Assembly: GCA_900547455.1 (NCBI GenBank)
Contig: URGV01000016.1
Coordinates: forward strand, 1-44,651
Length of the DNA stretch: 44,651 bases
Direction: 5' to 3'
DNA from: an uncultured Oscillospiraceae bacterium
GTDB lineage: Bacteria > Bacillota > Clostridia > Oscillospirales > Ruminococcaceae
In this document: in pieces, positions 1 through 7,548 of the stretch
Numbering within the stretch: the first letter of the stretch is position 1
How the letters are laid out: the number at the start of each line of letters is the position of its first letter
Notes under the pieces: generated by a model
What the model saw: the letters and a program-made list of their open reading frames with translations, nothing else
Databases searched by the model: none
What the model was told of the DNA's origin: nothing
Made by a program: the position numbers and the translations under genes

Positions 1-28
1 GTTCCTTTCGTCGTGAAACGAAAGGAAC
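1..28. repeat. Palindromic hairpin of a dispersed intergenic repeat (copy A)
   Basis: An 11-bp perfect stem (GTTCCTTTCGT / ACGAAAGGAAC) encloses the 6-nt loop CGTGAA. The same architecture, inverted and with altered but still paired stem bases, recurs at 22747-22776 and 23472-23501. It lies in the 170-bp GC-rich non-coding stretch downstream of aroB. The element may continue beyond the left edge of the window. Confidence 0.75.
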
Positions 29-58
29 CCCGGGTGTGGGCCGGGTAGGCCCACCTAA

Positions 59-92
59 GGGTGGAGCGCAGAGGAGGGCGACAGCCCTCCTC
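59..92. repeat. GC-rich hairpin module of the dispersed repeat
   Basis: GAGGAGGGC and GCCCTCCTC (71-79 and 84-92) form a 9-bp stem with a GACA loop. The 21 bp at 59-79 are identical, in reverse complement, to 22668-22688. This shows that the window start and the 22.6-kb island carry the same repeat family. Nothing coding is seen between 1 and 170. Confidence 0.7.
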
Positions 93-170
93 GCAAAAGG
101 CCCCGGGTGCCCCACCCACCCTTCGGTAGAAAATAAAGGGGGAGCGCAGAGGGGGAGACGCCCCCCGCAA

Positions 171-1235
171 CTATTCCGGCAGCGCATCCGCCAGCAGGGC
201 GGCAAACTCCTGTGCATCCATCGGCACAATCTCCGCCTTGCCGGCCTGGCGGACCAGAATCAGGCGGATTTTGCTCCCCGCCCGCTTTTTGTCGTGCAGG
301 CAGGCGCCGGCAAGCTCCGGCACGCTGCCGCCGTAGACGGTGGGGAGGTGGTAGCGGGTGAGCAGCGCTGTCAGGCGCTGCAGCAGGGCGCGGTCGCAAA
401 GGCCGAGTTTGATGCCCACCCGGGTGATCAGCACCATCCCCATCGCCACGCCGTGGCCGTGGGTGACGGCGTGGTTGGTCACCTTCTCGATGGCGTGGCC
501 AAGGGTGTGGCCGTAGTTTAAAATCATGCGCAGGGCGGTGTCGTGTTCGTCCTGCTCCACCACCTGCCGCTTGATGTCCACGCAGTAGGCCGCGATCTCC
601 TCGATCTTCTCGTGGATGTCGCAGCTTTCCAGCAACTTTAAAAAATCCTCGCTCCAGATCATCGCGTATTTGATCATCTCCGCGCAGCCGTCGGCGAAGG
701 TTTCCTCCGGCAGGGTTTTGAAGGTGTCGGGGTCGCAGATGACCAAGGATGGCTGGTGGAAGGCGCCGACAAGATTTTTGCCCGCCGGGATGTTCACCGC
801 CGTCTTGCCGCCCACCGAGGAATCGATGGCGGCCAGAAAGGTGGTGGGAATCTGCACAAAGGGGATGCCGCGCAGGTAGGTGGCGGCGGCAAAGCCGGCC
901 AGGTCCCCCACCACGCCGCCGCCCAGGGCAACCACAAAGTCGGAGCGGGTGATGTTATTTTGAATCAGAAAATCATATACTTGCAGCAGCACCTCGTGGG
1001 ATTTGGAGTCCTCCCCGTGGGGGACGTCCATCGAGCAGATGCGAAAGCCCGCGGCCTTGAGCGATTCGACGACCGGACGCAGGTACAGCCCGGCCACTGT
1101 GTCGTCGGTGATGATGGCGGCGGTGCTCCGGCTGGGGTCAAAGACGTTGGCGGTCAGCTCCCCGGTGCGGGAGAGCAGGCCCTTTTCGATCAGCACCTCA
1201 TAGCGGGTGCTGGCGTTGACAGTGACGGTTTGCAC
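171..1235 (-). CDS. aroB: 3-dehydroquinate synthase
   Basis: Converts DAHP (3-deoxy-D-arabino-heptulosonate 7-phosphate) to 3-dehydroquinate, the second step of the shikimate pathway, in the cytosol with NAD and a divalent metal. The 354-residue product has normal family length. The glycine-rich nucleotide loop GGGVVGD is at residues 105-111. The expected metal ligands can be placed: a Glu in DGCAEMIKYA, a His in NYGHTLGHAIEK and a His in THGHGVAMGM. The start codon is GTG, preceded by AAAGGAG about nine bases upstream. The gene follows aroF by 33 bp on the same strand without an intervening terminator, so the two are probably co-transcribed under the attenuator at 2355-2390. Identification is secure. 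Confidence 0.96.
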   Translation of the reverse strand: MQTVTVNASTRYEVLIEKGLLSRTGELTANVFDPSRSTAAIITDDTVAGLYLRPVVESLKAAGFRICSMDVPHGEDSKSHEVLLQVYDFLIQNNITRSDFVVALGGGVVGDLAGFAAATYLRGIPFVQIPTTFLAAIDSSVGGKTAVNIPAGKNLVGAFHQPSLVICDPDTFKTLPEETFADGCAEMIKYAMIWSEDFLKLLESCDIHEKIEEIAAYCVDIKRQVVEQDEHDTALRMILNYGHTLGHAIEKVTNHAVTHGHGVAMGMVLITRVGIKLGLCDRALLQRLTALLTRYHLPTVYGGSVPELAGACLHDKKRAGSKIRLILVRQAGKAEIVPMDAQEFAALLADALPE

Positions 1236-1268
1236 AGTGAACAGCTCCTTTCTGCGCGGTTAAAAGGC

Positions 1269-2282
1269 TTAGTCCATTGTCTTGCCGAAGAAGGTGACGG
1301 CGCGCTTGACGTCCTGCATCACCTCGTCGAACTGTGCCGGGGTCAGCGACTGAGCGCCGTCGCACAGCGCCTTTTCGGGGTTGTTGTGCACCTCGATAAT
1401 CAGGCCGTCCGCGCCGACTGCGATGGCAGCCATCGAAAGCGGGTGAACCATCCAGCGAATGCCGGCGGCGTGGCTGGGGTCGATGATGACCGGCAGGTGG
1501 GACTGCTTTTTGATGATCGGGATGGCCGAGATGTCCAGGGTGTTGCGGGTGGCGGTCTCAAAGGTGCGGATGCCGCGCTCGCAGAGGATGACCTGTTTGT
1601 TGCCGCCGGCCATGATGTATTCGGCGCTCATCAGAAGTTCCTCGATGGTGTTGGCAAGGCCGCGCTTTAAGAGGATGGGCTTGTTGACCTTGCCCAGCTC
1701 CTTGAGCAGCTCAAAGTTCTGCATGTTGCGCGCGCCCACCTGGATGATGTCGACATTCTCGAACAGCGGCAGGTGGTCGATGCTCATGATCTCGGTGACA
1801 ATCGGCAGGCCGGAAGCTTTCTTGGCCTCCAGCAGGTACTCCAGTCCCTGCTCGCGCAGGCCCTGGAAGGAGTAGGGGGAGGTGCGGGGCTTGAAGGCGC
1901 CGCCGCGCATTAAGCCTGCGCCCGAAGCCTTGACGGCCTTTGCAACCTCCACCATCTGCTCGCGGCTCTCCACCGAGCAGGGGCCTGCGATGACCTGGAA
2001 GTGCCCGCCGCCGATCTTTCTGCCGCAGACATCGATGACGGTGTCGTCCGGATGGAACTTGCGGTTGGCGTTTTTGTATGGTTCCTGGATGCGCTTGACC
2101 TCCGCGACCGAATCCATCGACTTGATGTCCTCGGTGTCCAGCCGGGAGGTGTCGCCGATGAGGCCGAGGATGGTTTCGTGCACGCCGCGGATCTCCTGCA
2201 CCTGGAAGTTCATCTGCTCAAAGTGGCTGACCATCTCATTGACTTTTTGCGGGGCGGTACCTTTTTTTAAAATAATAATCAT
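1269..2282 (-). CDS. aroF: DAHP synthase, AroF/type I-beta with N-terminal regulatory domain
   Basis: Condenses phosphoenolpyruvate and erythrose 4-phosphate to DAHP, the committed step of aromatic amino acid synthesis. Residues 1 to about 70 form the small ferredoxin-like domain typical of type I-beta enzymes, where Tyr or Phe acts as feedback inhibitor in characterised relatives. The catalytic barrel follows, with the phosphate-binding stretch AGPCSVES, the KPRTSPYSFQG segment and IIDPSHAAG near the C-terminus. The 337-residue length is normal. An upstream extension in frame is unlikely, because AAAGGAT lies just before the chosen ATG. The gene heads an aroF-aroB operon and follows a 5' leader with a Phe-rich ORF and an intrinsic terminator. 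I assign the gene firmly; feedback specificity cannot be read from the sequence. Confidence 0.96.
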   Translation of the reverse strand: MIIILKKGTAPQKVNEMVSHFEQMNFQVQEIRGVHETILGLIGDTSRLDTEDIKSMDSVAEVKRIQEPYKNANRKFHPDDTVIDVCGRKIGGGHFQVIAGPCSVESREQMVEVAKAVKASGAGLMRGGAFKPRTSPYSFQGLREQGLEYLLEAKKASGLPIVTEIMSIDHLPLFENVDIIQVGARNMQNFELLKELGKVNKPILLKRGLANTIEELLMSAEYIMAGGNKQVILCERGIRTFETATRNTLDISAIPIIKKQSHLPVIIDPSHAAGIRWMVHPLSMAAIAVGADGLIIEVHNNPEKALCDGAQSLTPAQFDEVMQDVKRAVTFFGKTMD

Positions 2283-2354
2283 ACGAACAAATCCTTTCTT
2301 TTTTCTCTTTCTCTGCTGCGGCAAAGCGGCAAGATGAATCGGGTATACAGACAG

Positions 2355-2390
2355 AAAAAGCCGGCGCTTTTTCTGTCAAAAGCGCCGGCT
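2355..2390 (-). terminator. Intrinsic terminator/attenuator in the aroF leader
   Basis: On the minus strand a perfect 13-bp stem (AGCCGGCGCTTTT / AAAAGCGCCGGCT) with a 6-nt loop is followed by TTTTCTGT. It stands between the leader ORF stop (2451) and the aroF start (2282). It must therefore be suppressed for aroF to be transcribed from the promoter at 2676-2704. This is the position expected of an attenuator. Confidence 0.85.
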
Positions 2391-2450
2391 GATTTTGAAA
2401 AACCGGAAATTGTTCCCACAACGGAAACAATCTTTGGGGCGGGTGTCAGC

Positions 2451-2588
2451 TTATCCCAACACCGCCGCAGATCTGCTGCTTTTGGCATCCGTATTTTCTT
2501 TTTTTGCACGGCAAAATCGCTCTGCGCTAAAATAGCCAAAGCAAAAGACGGATGCAAAAGAAACGGATGTCATCAGCTTGCGGTTCAT
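2451..2588 (-). CDS. Phe/Tyr-rich leader peptide of the aroF operon (putative)
   Basis: A 45-codon ORF inside the aroF leader. It begins with ATG behind the strong Shine-Dalgarno sequence GGGAGGAT seven bases upstream. Residues 8-25 contain the run SVSFASVFCFGYFSAERF, with five Phe (all TTT) and one Tyr. The stop codon lies about 60 nt before a very strong intrinsic terminator, and aroF starts a further 72 nt on. This is the arrangement of ribosome-mediated attenuation, in which stalling at codons of the end-product amino acid prevents terminator formation. A regulatory rather than enzymatic role is inferred. The remaining Lys/Arg-rich C-terminal half shows no recognisable domain. The ORF could in principle extend upstream in frame to 2684, but the Shine-Dalgarno site fixes the internal ATG. 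Confidence 0.7.
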   Translation of the reverse strand: MNRKLMTSVSFASVFCFGYFSAERFCRAKKENTDAKSSRSAAVLG

Positions 2589-2601
2589 ACAGATCCTCCC
2601 T

Positions 2602-2621
2602 GTTTTGAGTCTGCTCAAAAC
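2602..2621. repeat. Perfect inverted repeat next to the leader-peptide ribosome site
   Basis: GTTTTGAG and CTCAAAAC are separated by four bases and end a few bases upstream of the GGGAGGAT ribosome site of the leader ORF. In the transcript this would be an 8-bp hairpin able to influence leader translation. As DNA it could be an operator. Function unknown. Confidence 0.5.
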
Positions 2622-2675
2622 GGTAAAAAGTTGTTCGCCCTTTTTTCGGAGCGTCCGAAGAGGAGCGATGTAAAA

Positions 2676-2704
2676 ACGATACACCTATTTTGAAAATCTG
2701 TCAA
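2676..2704 (-). promoter_or_regulatory. Sigma-A-type promoter of the aroF leader
   Basis: Minus strand TTGACA, 17-bp spacer, TATCGT. The predicted start near 2669 gives a leader of about 385 nt before aroF, containing the Phe-rich ORF and the terminator. The 461 bp between the leader ORF and the next gene (2589-3049) hold this promoter, the divergent one at 2860 and no other recognisable gene. Confidence 0.75.
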
Positions 2705-2859
2705 GTGCTTTTGCCTGCTACAGCAAAAAATTGACTTTTTTCACACAAATTTCCTGGCGGAGGTGGGCAGATTGCAGGAAGAACAGGGGAAACGGAAGGT
2801 TGGACAAGGCGAAAAAAGACAGTAAATCTGAACAGAACATGAATTTCAATTTGTGCTAA

Positions 2860-2888
2860 TTGACACTTTTTTAAGGAAGCCTTATAAT
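2860..2888 (+). promoter_or_regulatory. Consensus sigma-A promoter for the activase genes
   Basis: Perfect TTGACA and TATAAT hexamers with a 17-bp spacer. The predicted start near 2895 leaves a 5' untranslated region of about 155 nt before the ATG at 3050. No known riboswitch fold was recognised in that leader. Confidence 0.9.
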
Positions 2889-3049
2889 GTATTGTACACT
2901 GAATTTCGGTGTGCCCTAATAAATAGGAAAAGAATGTCAAAATAAAACCGCAATGTCCGTGGGCAAAAGCTGCCCGGCGGGGAAATAGGCAAAGATGGAC
3001 CGGGTGATATGCAAAGCAGCACAGCGGCCATTTCGTAGGGAGAAAAGTA

Positions 3050-6034
3050 ATGAAAAATGTAGGAATTGATATCGGCTCCACAACTGTCAAGGTTGTGGTA
3101 ATGGAGGGGGAAAAGATCCTCTACAGGATCTACCAGCGCCACCTGTCCCAGGTGCGTCAGGCAACCCTCAAAGCGCTGGAAGGGGCAAAACAGTTTTTAA
3201 ACGACACCTTCCAGGTGGCCATCTCCGGATCGGCAGGCTTAGGGCTTGCCGAAGATGCGGGGGTGGATTTTGTACAGGAGGTCTTTGCCACCTACAAAAC
3301 GGTGATGGAGTATGAGCCCGACACCGACGCCGTCATCGAGCTGGGCGGCGAGGACGCAAAGATCATCTTCTTGAGCGGCGGACTGGAGGAGCGCATGAAT
3401 GGCAGCTGCGCGGGCGGCACCGGCGCCTTCATCGACCAGATGGCGACGCTGTTAAACGTCACCACCGAGGAGCTGGACGAGTTGAGCTTAAAGCACGAGC
3501 GCATCTATCCCATCGCCTCGCGCTGCGGCGTCTTTGCCAAGACCGACATCCAGCCGCTGTTAAACCAGGGCGCCCACAAGGAGGACGTGGCCGCCAGCAT
3601 CTTCCAGGCGGTGGTCGACCAGACCGTCACCGGCCTGAGCCAGGGCCGCCGCATCGAGGGCAAGGTGCTGTTTTTGGGCGGGCCGCTGTTCTTCTTTAAG
3701 GGCCTGCAGCAGCGCTTTCAGGAGACCTTAAAGCTCGGCGAGGGCAAGGCGGTGTTCCCATCCTGGGCGCAGTATTCGGTCGCCATCGGCGCGGCCATCT
3801 ACACCAGGGGCCTGGAGAAGAGCTACACCTATGAGGAGTTTACAGGCAAGCTTGAGAACGCCAGCTCCCGCTCCAAATCCACCCACTACTTAAATCCGCT
3901 CTTTGCAAACCAGCAGGAGCACGACGAATTCATCGAGCGCCACAGCAAGGCCACCGTGCCGTGGAAGGACCTGGCTGAATACAGCGGCGACGCCTATCTC
4001 GGCATCGACTGCGGCTCCACCACCACCAAGCTGGTGCTGATGAGCGACAACTACGAGACGCTCTACCGCTACTACAGCTCCAACCAGGGCAACCCGGTGC
4101 AGGTGGTGCGCGAGCAGCTCTTAAAGCTCTATGAGGCCTGCGGCGACCGGGTCAACATCCGCTATGCCGTCTCCACCGGCTACGGCGAGGAGCTGATCCA
4201 GCACGCTTTCCATCTGGACGACGGCATCGTCGAGACCATCGCCCATTTCAAGGCCGCCCAGCACTTTGACCCGCAGGTAGAGTTCATCCTCGACATCGGC
4301 GGCCAGGACATCAAGTGCTTCAAGATTAAAAACGACGCCATCGACTCGATCATGCTCAACGAGGCATGCTCCTCCGGCTGCGGCTCCTTTATCGAGACCT
4401 TTGCCAAGTCGATGGGCTACACCGCAGAGGAATTTGCCCGCCTGGGACTGTTTTCCAAGTACCCGGTGGACCTGGGCTCCCGCTGCACCGTCTTTATGAA
4501 TTCCTCGGTCAAGCAGGCGCAGAAGGACGGCGCCAGCGTCGAGGATATCTCGGCCGGCCTTTCGATGAGCGTTGTCAAAAACGTGCTCTATAAGGTCATC
4601 CGCGCCAGAAGCGCCGACGAGCTGGGCGAGCACATCGTGGTGCAGGGTGGCACCTTCCTAAACGACGCGGTGCTGCGCAGCTTTGAGCAGGAGATCGGCC
4701 ACAACGTCACCCGCCCGAATATCGCTGGGCTGATGGGCGCTTACGGCGCCGCCATCTACGCCAAGGGCATCTGCCAGAACCAGCGGGAGCACACCCGCTC
4801 CTCGATGCTTTCCCGGGACGAGCTGGAAAACTTCCAGCACGAGTCCCGCCCGGTGGTCTGCAAGGGCTGCACCAACCACTGCAACCTCACCGTCAACACC
4901 TTTGCCGGCGGCGAACGCTACATCTCCGGCAACCGCTGTGAAAAGCCGCTGGGTCTGGGCAAGGACAGGGAGCTGCCGGACATGTACCGCTACAAGCTCG
5001 ACCAGATCCGCGCCCTCAGCGAGCAGTGCGCTGCGGACGCCGCCGCCCACAAGCGCCATCGCGGGGTGATCGGCCTGCCGCTGGGACTGAATATGTACGA
5101 AAACCTGTTCTTCTGGGTGGCGTTTTTCCACAGCCTCGACTTTGATCTTGTCATCTCGGACATCTCGTCGCGGCAGCTGTACGCCAAGGGGCAGTATTCG
5201 GTGCCGTCCGACACCGCCTGCTATCCGGCGAAGCTGATGCACGGCCACATCGAAAACCTGCTGGACAAGGGTGTGGACACTATCTTCTACCCGTGCATGA
5301 GCTACAACTTCAACGAAGAAAAGGGCGACAACCACTTTAACTGCCCGGTGGTCGCCTATTACCCGGAGCTTCTGGCCTCCAACGTCGAGAAGCTCAAAAA
5401 TATCCGCTACCTCTATCCATACTTAAACCTTGCCGAGCGCAAAACCTTCCCCAAGAAGGTCTGGGAGGCGCTGCACGAGCAGTACCCGGACATCACCCTC
5501 AAAGAGGTCAAGCGCGCCTCCGACGAGGCCTATGAGGCCTATCAGGCGCAGCGCAGGGACATCAGGGAGAAGGGCGCCCAGATGCTGACCCAGGCGCGGG
5601 CGCGCGGGGTCAAGACCATCATCCTCAGCGGACGGCCCTACCATGTGGACCCGGAGATCAACCATGGCATCAACCAGCTGATCACCTCTCTGGGGCTGGC
5701 AGTCATCAGCGAGGACTGTGTCTCCGACCTGGTGACGCCGGTGCGCCCGGACGTGCTCAACCAGTGGACCTACCACACCCGCCTGTACAACGCCGCCAAA
5801 TATGTCACCGAGCACGACGACTGCGAGCTGGTGCAGCTGGTATCCTTTGGCTGCGGCATCGACGCCATCACCACCGACGAGGTTTCGGCCATCCTCTCCC
5901 GCGGCGGCAGGCTGTACACCCAGCTGAAGATCGACGAAATCAACAACCTGGGCGCGGTCAAGATCCGAATCCGCTCGCTGATCGGCGCGGTCAAGGAGCG
6001 TGACGCCCAGAAGGAAACCGAAAAGCGCGCATAA
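3050..6034 (+). CDS. Acyl-CoA dehydratase activase-related protein, two ASKHA ATPase modules plus C-terminal cysteine region
   Basis: The 994-residue protein belongs to the BcrAD/BadFG/HgdC-like activase superfamily. Two actin-like ATPase modules are seen. The first starts with GIDIGSTTVK at residue 5 and has NGSCAGGTGAF near 117. The second has GIDCGSTTTK near 320 and NEACSSGCGSF near 437. In true activators the Cys in this motif ligates a [4Fe-4S] cluster bridging the homodimer. A Cys-rich segment CKGCTNHC (about 604-611) leads into a DUF2229-type region with SDTACYPAK and FYPCMSYNF. Proteins of this type are often annotated as one polypeptide of about 1400 residues; here the remaining part is the separate gene at 6105. 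The ATG at 3050 follows AGGGAG. The natural substrate of this large orphan family is unknown, so no pathway is assigned. Confidence 0.88.
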   Translation: MKNVGIDIGSTTVKVVVMEGEKILYRIYQRHLSQVRQATLKALEGAKQFLNDTFQVAISGSAGLGLAEDAGVDFVQEVFATYKTVMEYEPDTDAVIELGGEDAKIIFLSGGLEERMNGSCAGGTGAFIDQMATLLNVTTEELDELSLKHERIYPIASRCGVFAKTDIQPLLNQGAHKEDVAASIFQAVVDQTVTGLSQGRRIEGKVLFLGGPLFFFKGLQQRFQETLKLGEGKAVFPSWAQYSVAIGAAIYTRGLEKSYTYEEFTGKLENASSRSKSTHYLNPLFANQQEHDEFIERHSKATVPWKDLAEYSGDAYLGIDCGSTTTKLVLMSDNYETLYRYYSSNQGNPVQVVREQLLKLYEACGDRVNIRYAVSTGYGEELIQHAFHLDDGIVETIAHFKAAQHFDPQVEFILDIGGQDIKCFKIKNDAIDSIMLNEACSSGCGSFIETFAKSMGYTAEEFARLGLFSKYPVDLGSRCTVFMNSSVKQAQKDGASVEDISAGLSMSVVKNVLYKVIRARSADELGEHIVVQGGTFLNDAVLRSFEQEIGHNVTRPNIAGLMGAYGAAIYAKGICQNQREHTRSSMLSRDELENFQHESRPVVCKGCTNHCNLTVNTFAGGERYISGNRCEKPLGLGKDRELPDMYRYKLDQIRALSEQCAADAAAHKRHRGVIGLPLGLNMYENLFFWVAFFHSLDFDLVISDISSRQLYAKGQYSVPSDTACYPAKLMHGHIENLLDKGVDTIFYPCMSYNFNEEKGDNHFNCPVVAYYPELLASNVEKLKNIRYLYPYLNLAERKTFPKKVWEALHEQYPDITLKEVKRASDEAYEAYQAQRRDIREKGAQMLTQARARGVKTIILSGRPYHVDPEINHGINQLITSLGLAVISEDCVSDLVTPVRPDVLNQWTYHTRLYNAAKYVTEHDDCELVQLVSFGCGIDAITTDEVSAILSRGGRLYTQLKIDEINNLGAVKIRIRSLIGAVKERDAQKETEKRA

Positions 6035-6104
6035 CCTTTGCGCTGCAAAACGCATCCGTGCGAAAACGGACGAATCCTGTTTTTAAGGAGGATATGATCC
6101 AACG

Positions 6105-7451
6105 ATGGAACCAATCAAAAAGGTGCCTTTTACCAAGGAAATGAAAAAGACCCACACCATCCTGATTCCCACCATGCTGCCCATCCACTTCCGCATTTTG
6201 GGCAACGTGCTGGAAAACTACGGGTACAAGGTAAAGGTGCTGGACAACTGCGGTCCCGGCGTCATCGAGCAGGGACTGAAAAACGTACATAACGACACCT
6301 GCTACCCGGCGCAGCTGGTCATCGGCCAGATGATCGACGCACTGGAGCACAGCGACCTGCCGCTGGACAAGGTGGCGCTGCTGATTACCCAGACCGGCGG
6401 CGGCTGCCGTGCTTCCAACTACATCTATCTGCTGCGCAAGGCGCTCAACAAGTGCGGCTACGGCGACATCCCGGTCATCTCCGCCAGTTTTATGAAGAGC
6501 GAGCAGTCCGGCGGATTCTCGCTGCCGGTGACGATGCTGCTGCAGGCGCTGTACGGCGTGCTGTGCGGGGATCTGATCATGACGCTCTATAACCAGTGCA
6601 TCCCCTATGAAATCCATAAGGGCGACAGCCAGAAGGCGGTGGACGACAGCGTTGCCATGGCCGAGAAGCTGTTCTGCAAAAAGCTGCTGCGCTGGAAGGC
6701 TGTCTCCGAGCTGATGGTCAACATCATCAAGCGCTTTATGCAGGTGGAGCGCAGCGGGGAAAAGAAGATCAAGGTCGGCATCGTCGGCGAGATCTATGTC
6801 AAATATTCGCCGCTGGGCAACAACAACCTCGAGGAGTTCCTGCTCTCGGAAGGGTGCGAGGTGGTCTGCCCGGGCCTGTACGACTTTTTGCTTTACTGCA
6901 CCCACAACGTCGTCTTTGACAACGACCTGTACGGCGTGGGCAAACCGGTTGCGGCGGTGCTGCGCCGGGTCAACAAATTCCTGCGCGGCAGAAAGAGCGA
7001 CATGATCCGCTTAATCGAGCAGTACAGCGACTTTCAGCCGCCCTGCCACTTTGAGAGCACCATCGAGTCGGCCAAAGGTTACATCGGTCAGGGCGTCAAG
7101 ATGGGTGAGGGCTGGCTGCTGACCGCCGAGATGGTCGAGCTGATCCAGCACTACAAGGTCAACAACATCGTCTGCACCCAGCCGTTCGGCTGCCTGCCAA
7201 ACCACATCTGCGGCAAGGGCGTCATGCGGGTCATCAAGGAGAAGAACCCGCAGGCAAACATTGTGGCGGTGGACTACGACTCCAGCGCCTCCAAGGTCAA
7301 CCAGCAGAACCGCATCAAGCTGATGCTGGCCAACGCCCGTCTGATCGAACAGAACAGCCAGCAGCCAAAGCAGGACAACACCTCCGCAGCTCCACAGCAG
7401 GAGACGGTTGTCGCTGCCCCGCAGCGCCGGGAGCAGGTGGCGCAAAACTAA
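6105..7451 (+). CDS. 2-hydroxyacyl-CoA dehydratase-like protein, C-terminal partner of the activase
   Basis: The 448-residue product resembles the C-terminal portion of the large activase/dehydratase fusion proteins and the HgdB-like dehydratase fold. Cysteine-containing motifs that could hold a cluster are NDTCYPAQL (near 63), TQTGGGCRAS (near 100) and CTQPFGCLPNHICGKG (near 356). It begins 70 bp after the upstream stop, behind the ribosome site AAGGAGG, and shares its transcript. The last 40 residues are a Gln/Pro/Ala-rich tail without domain signal. Context says the two proteins act as one ATP-driven electron-transfer unit. This is inference; the substrate is not known. Read-through is excluded by the stop codon and the fresh ribosome site. 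Confidence 0.85.
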   Translation: MEPIKKVPFTKEMKKTHTILIPTMLPIHFRILGNVLENYGYKVKVLDNCGPGVIEQGLKNVHNDTCYPAQLVIGQMIDALEHSDLPLDKVALLITQTGGGCRASNYIYLLRKALNKCGYGDIPVISASFMKSEQSGGFSLPVTMLLQALYGVLCGDLIMTLYNQCIPYEIHKGDSQKAVDDSVAMAEKLFCKKLLRWKAVSELMVNIIKRFMQVERSGEKKIKVGIVGEIYVKYSPLGNNNLEEFLLSEGCEVVCPGLYDFLLYCTHNVVFDNDLYGVGKPVAAVLRRVNKFLRGRKSDMIRLIEQYSDFQPPCHFESTIESAKGYIGQGVKMGEGWLLTAEMVELIQHYKVNNIVCTQPFGCLPNHICGKGVMRVIKEKNPQANIVAVDYDSSASKVNQQNRIKLMLANARLIEQNSQQPKQDNTSAAPQQETVVAAPQRREQVAQN

Positions 7452-7460
7452 GATTTTGAT

Positions 7461-7502
7461 TTGGGAGCTGGGGCATGCTGCGTCCCAGCCTCCTTTTTTC
7501 TC
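7461..7502 (+). terminator. Intrinsic terminator after the activase genes
   Basis: GGAG(C)TGGG and CCCAGCCTCC form a roughly 9-bp stem with one bulge, followed by six T. It separates the activase pair from the membrane-protein gene at 7549. Confidence 0.65.
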
Positions 7503-7548
7503 TGCCTGCAGGGCATGAACAAAAAAGAAGAGAAAGGAAGGGAATCCC

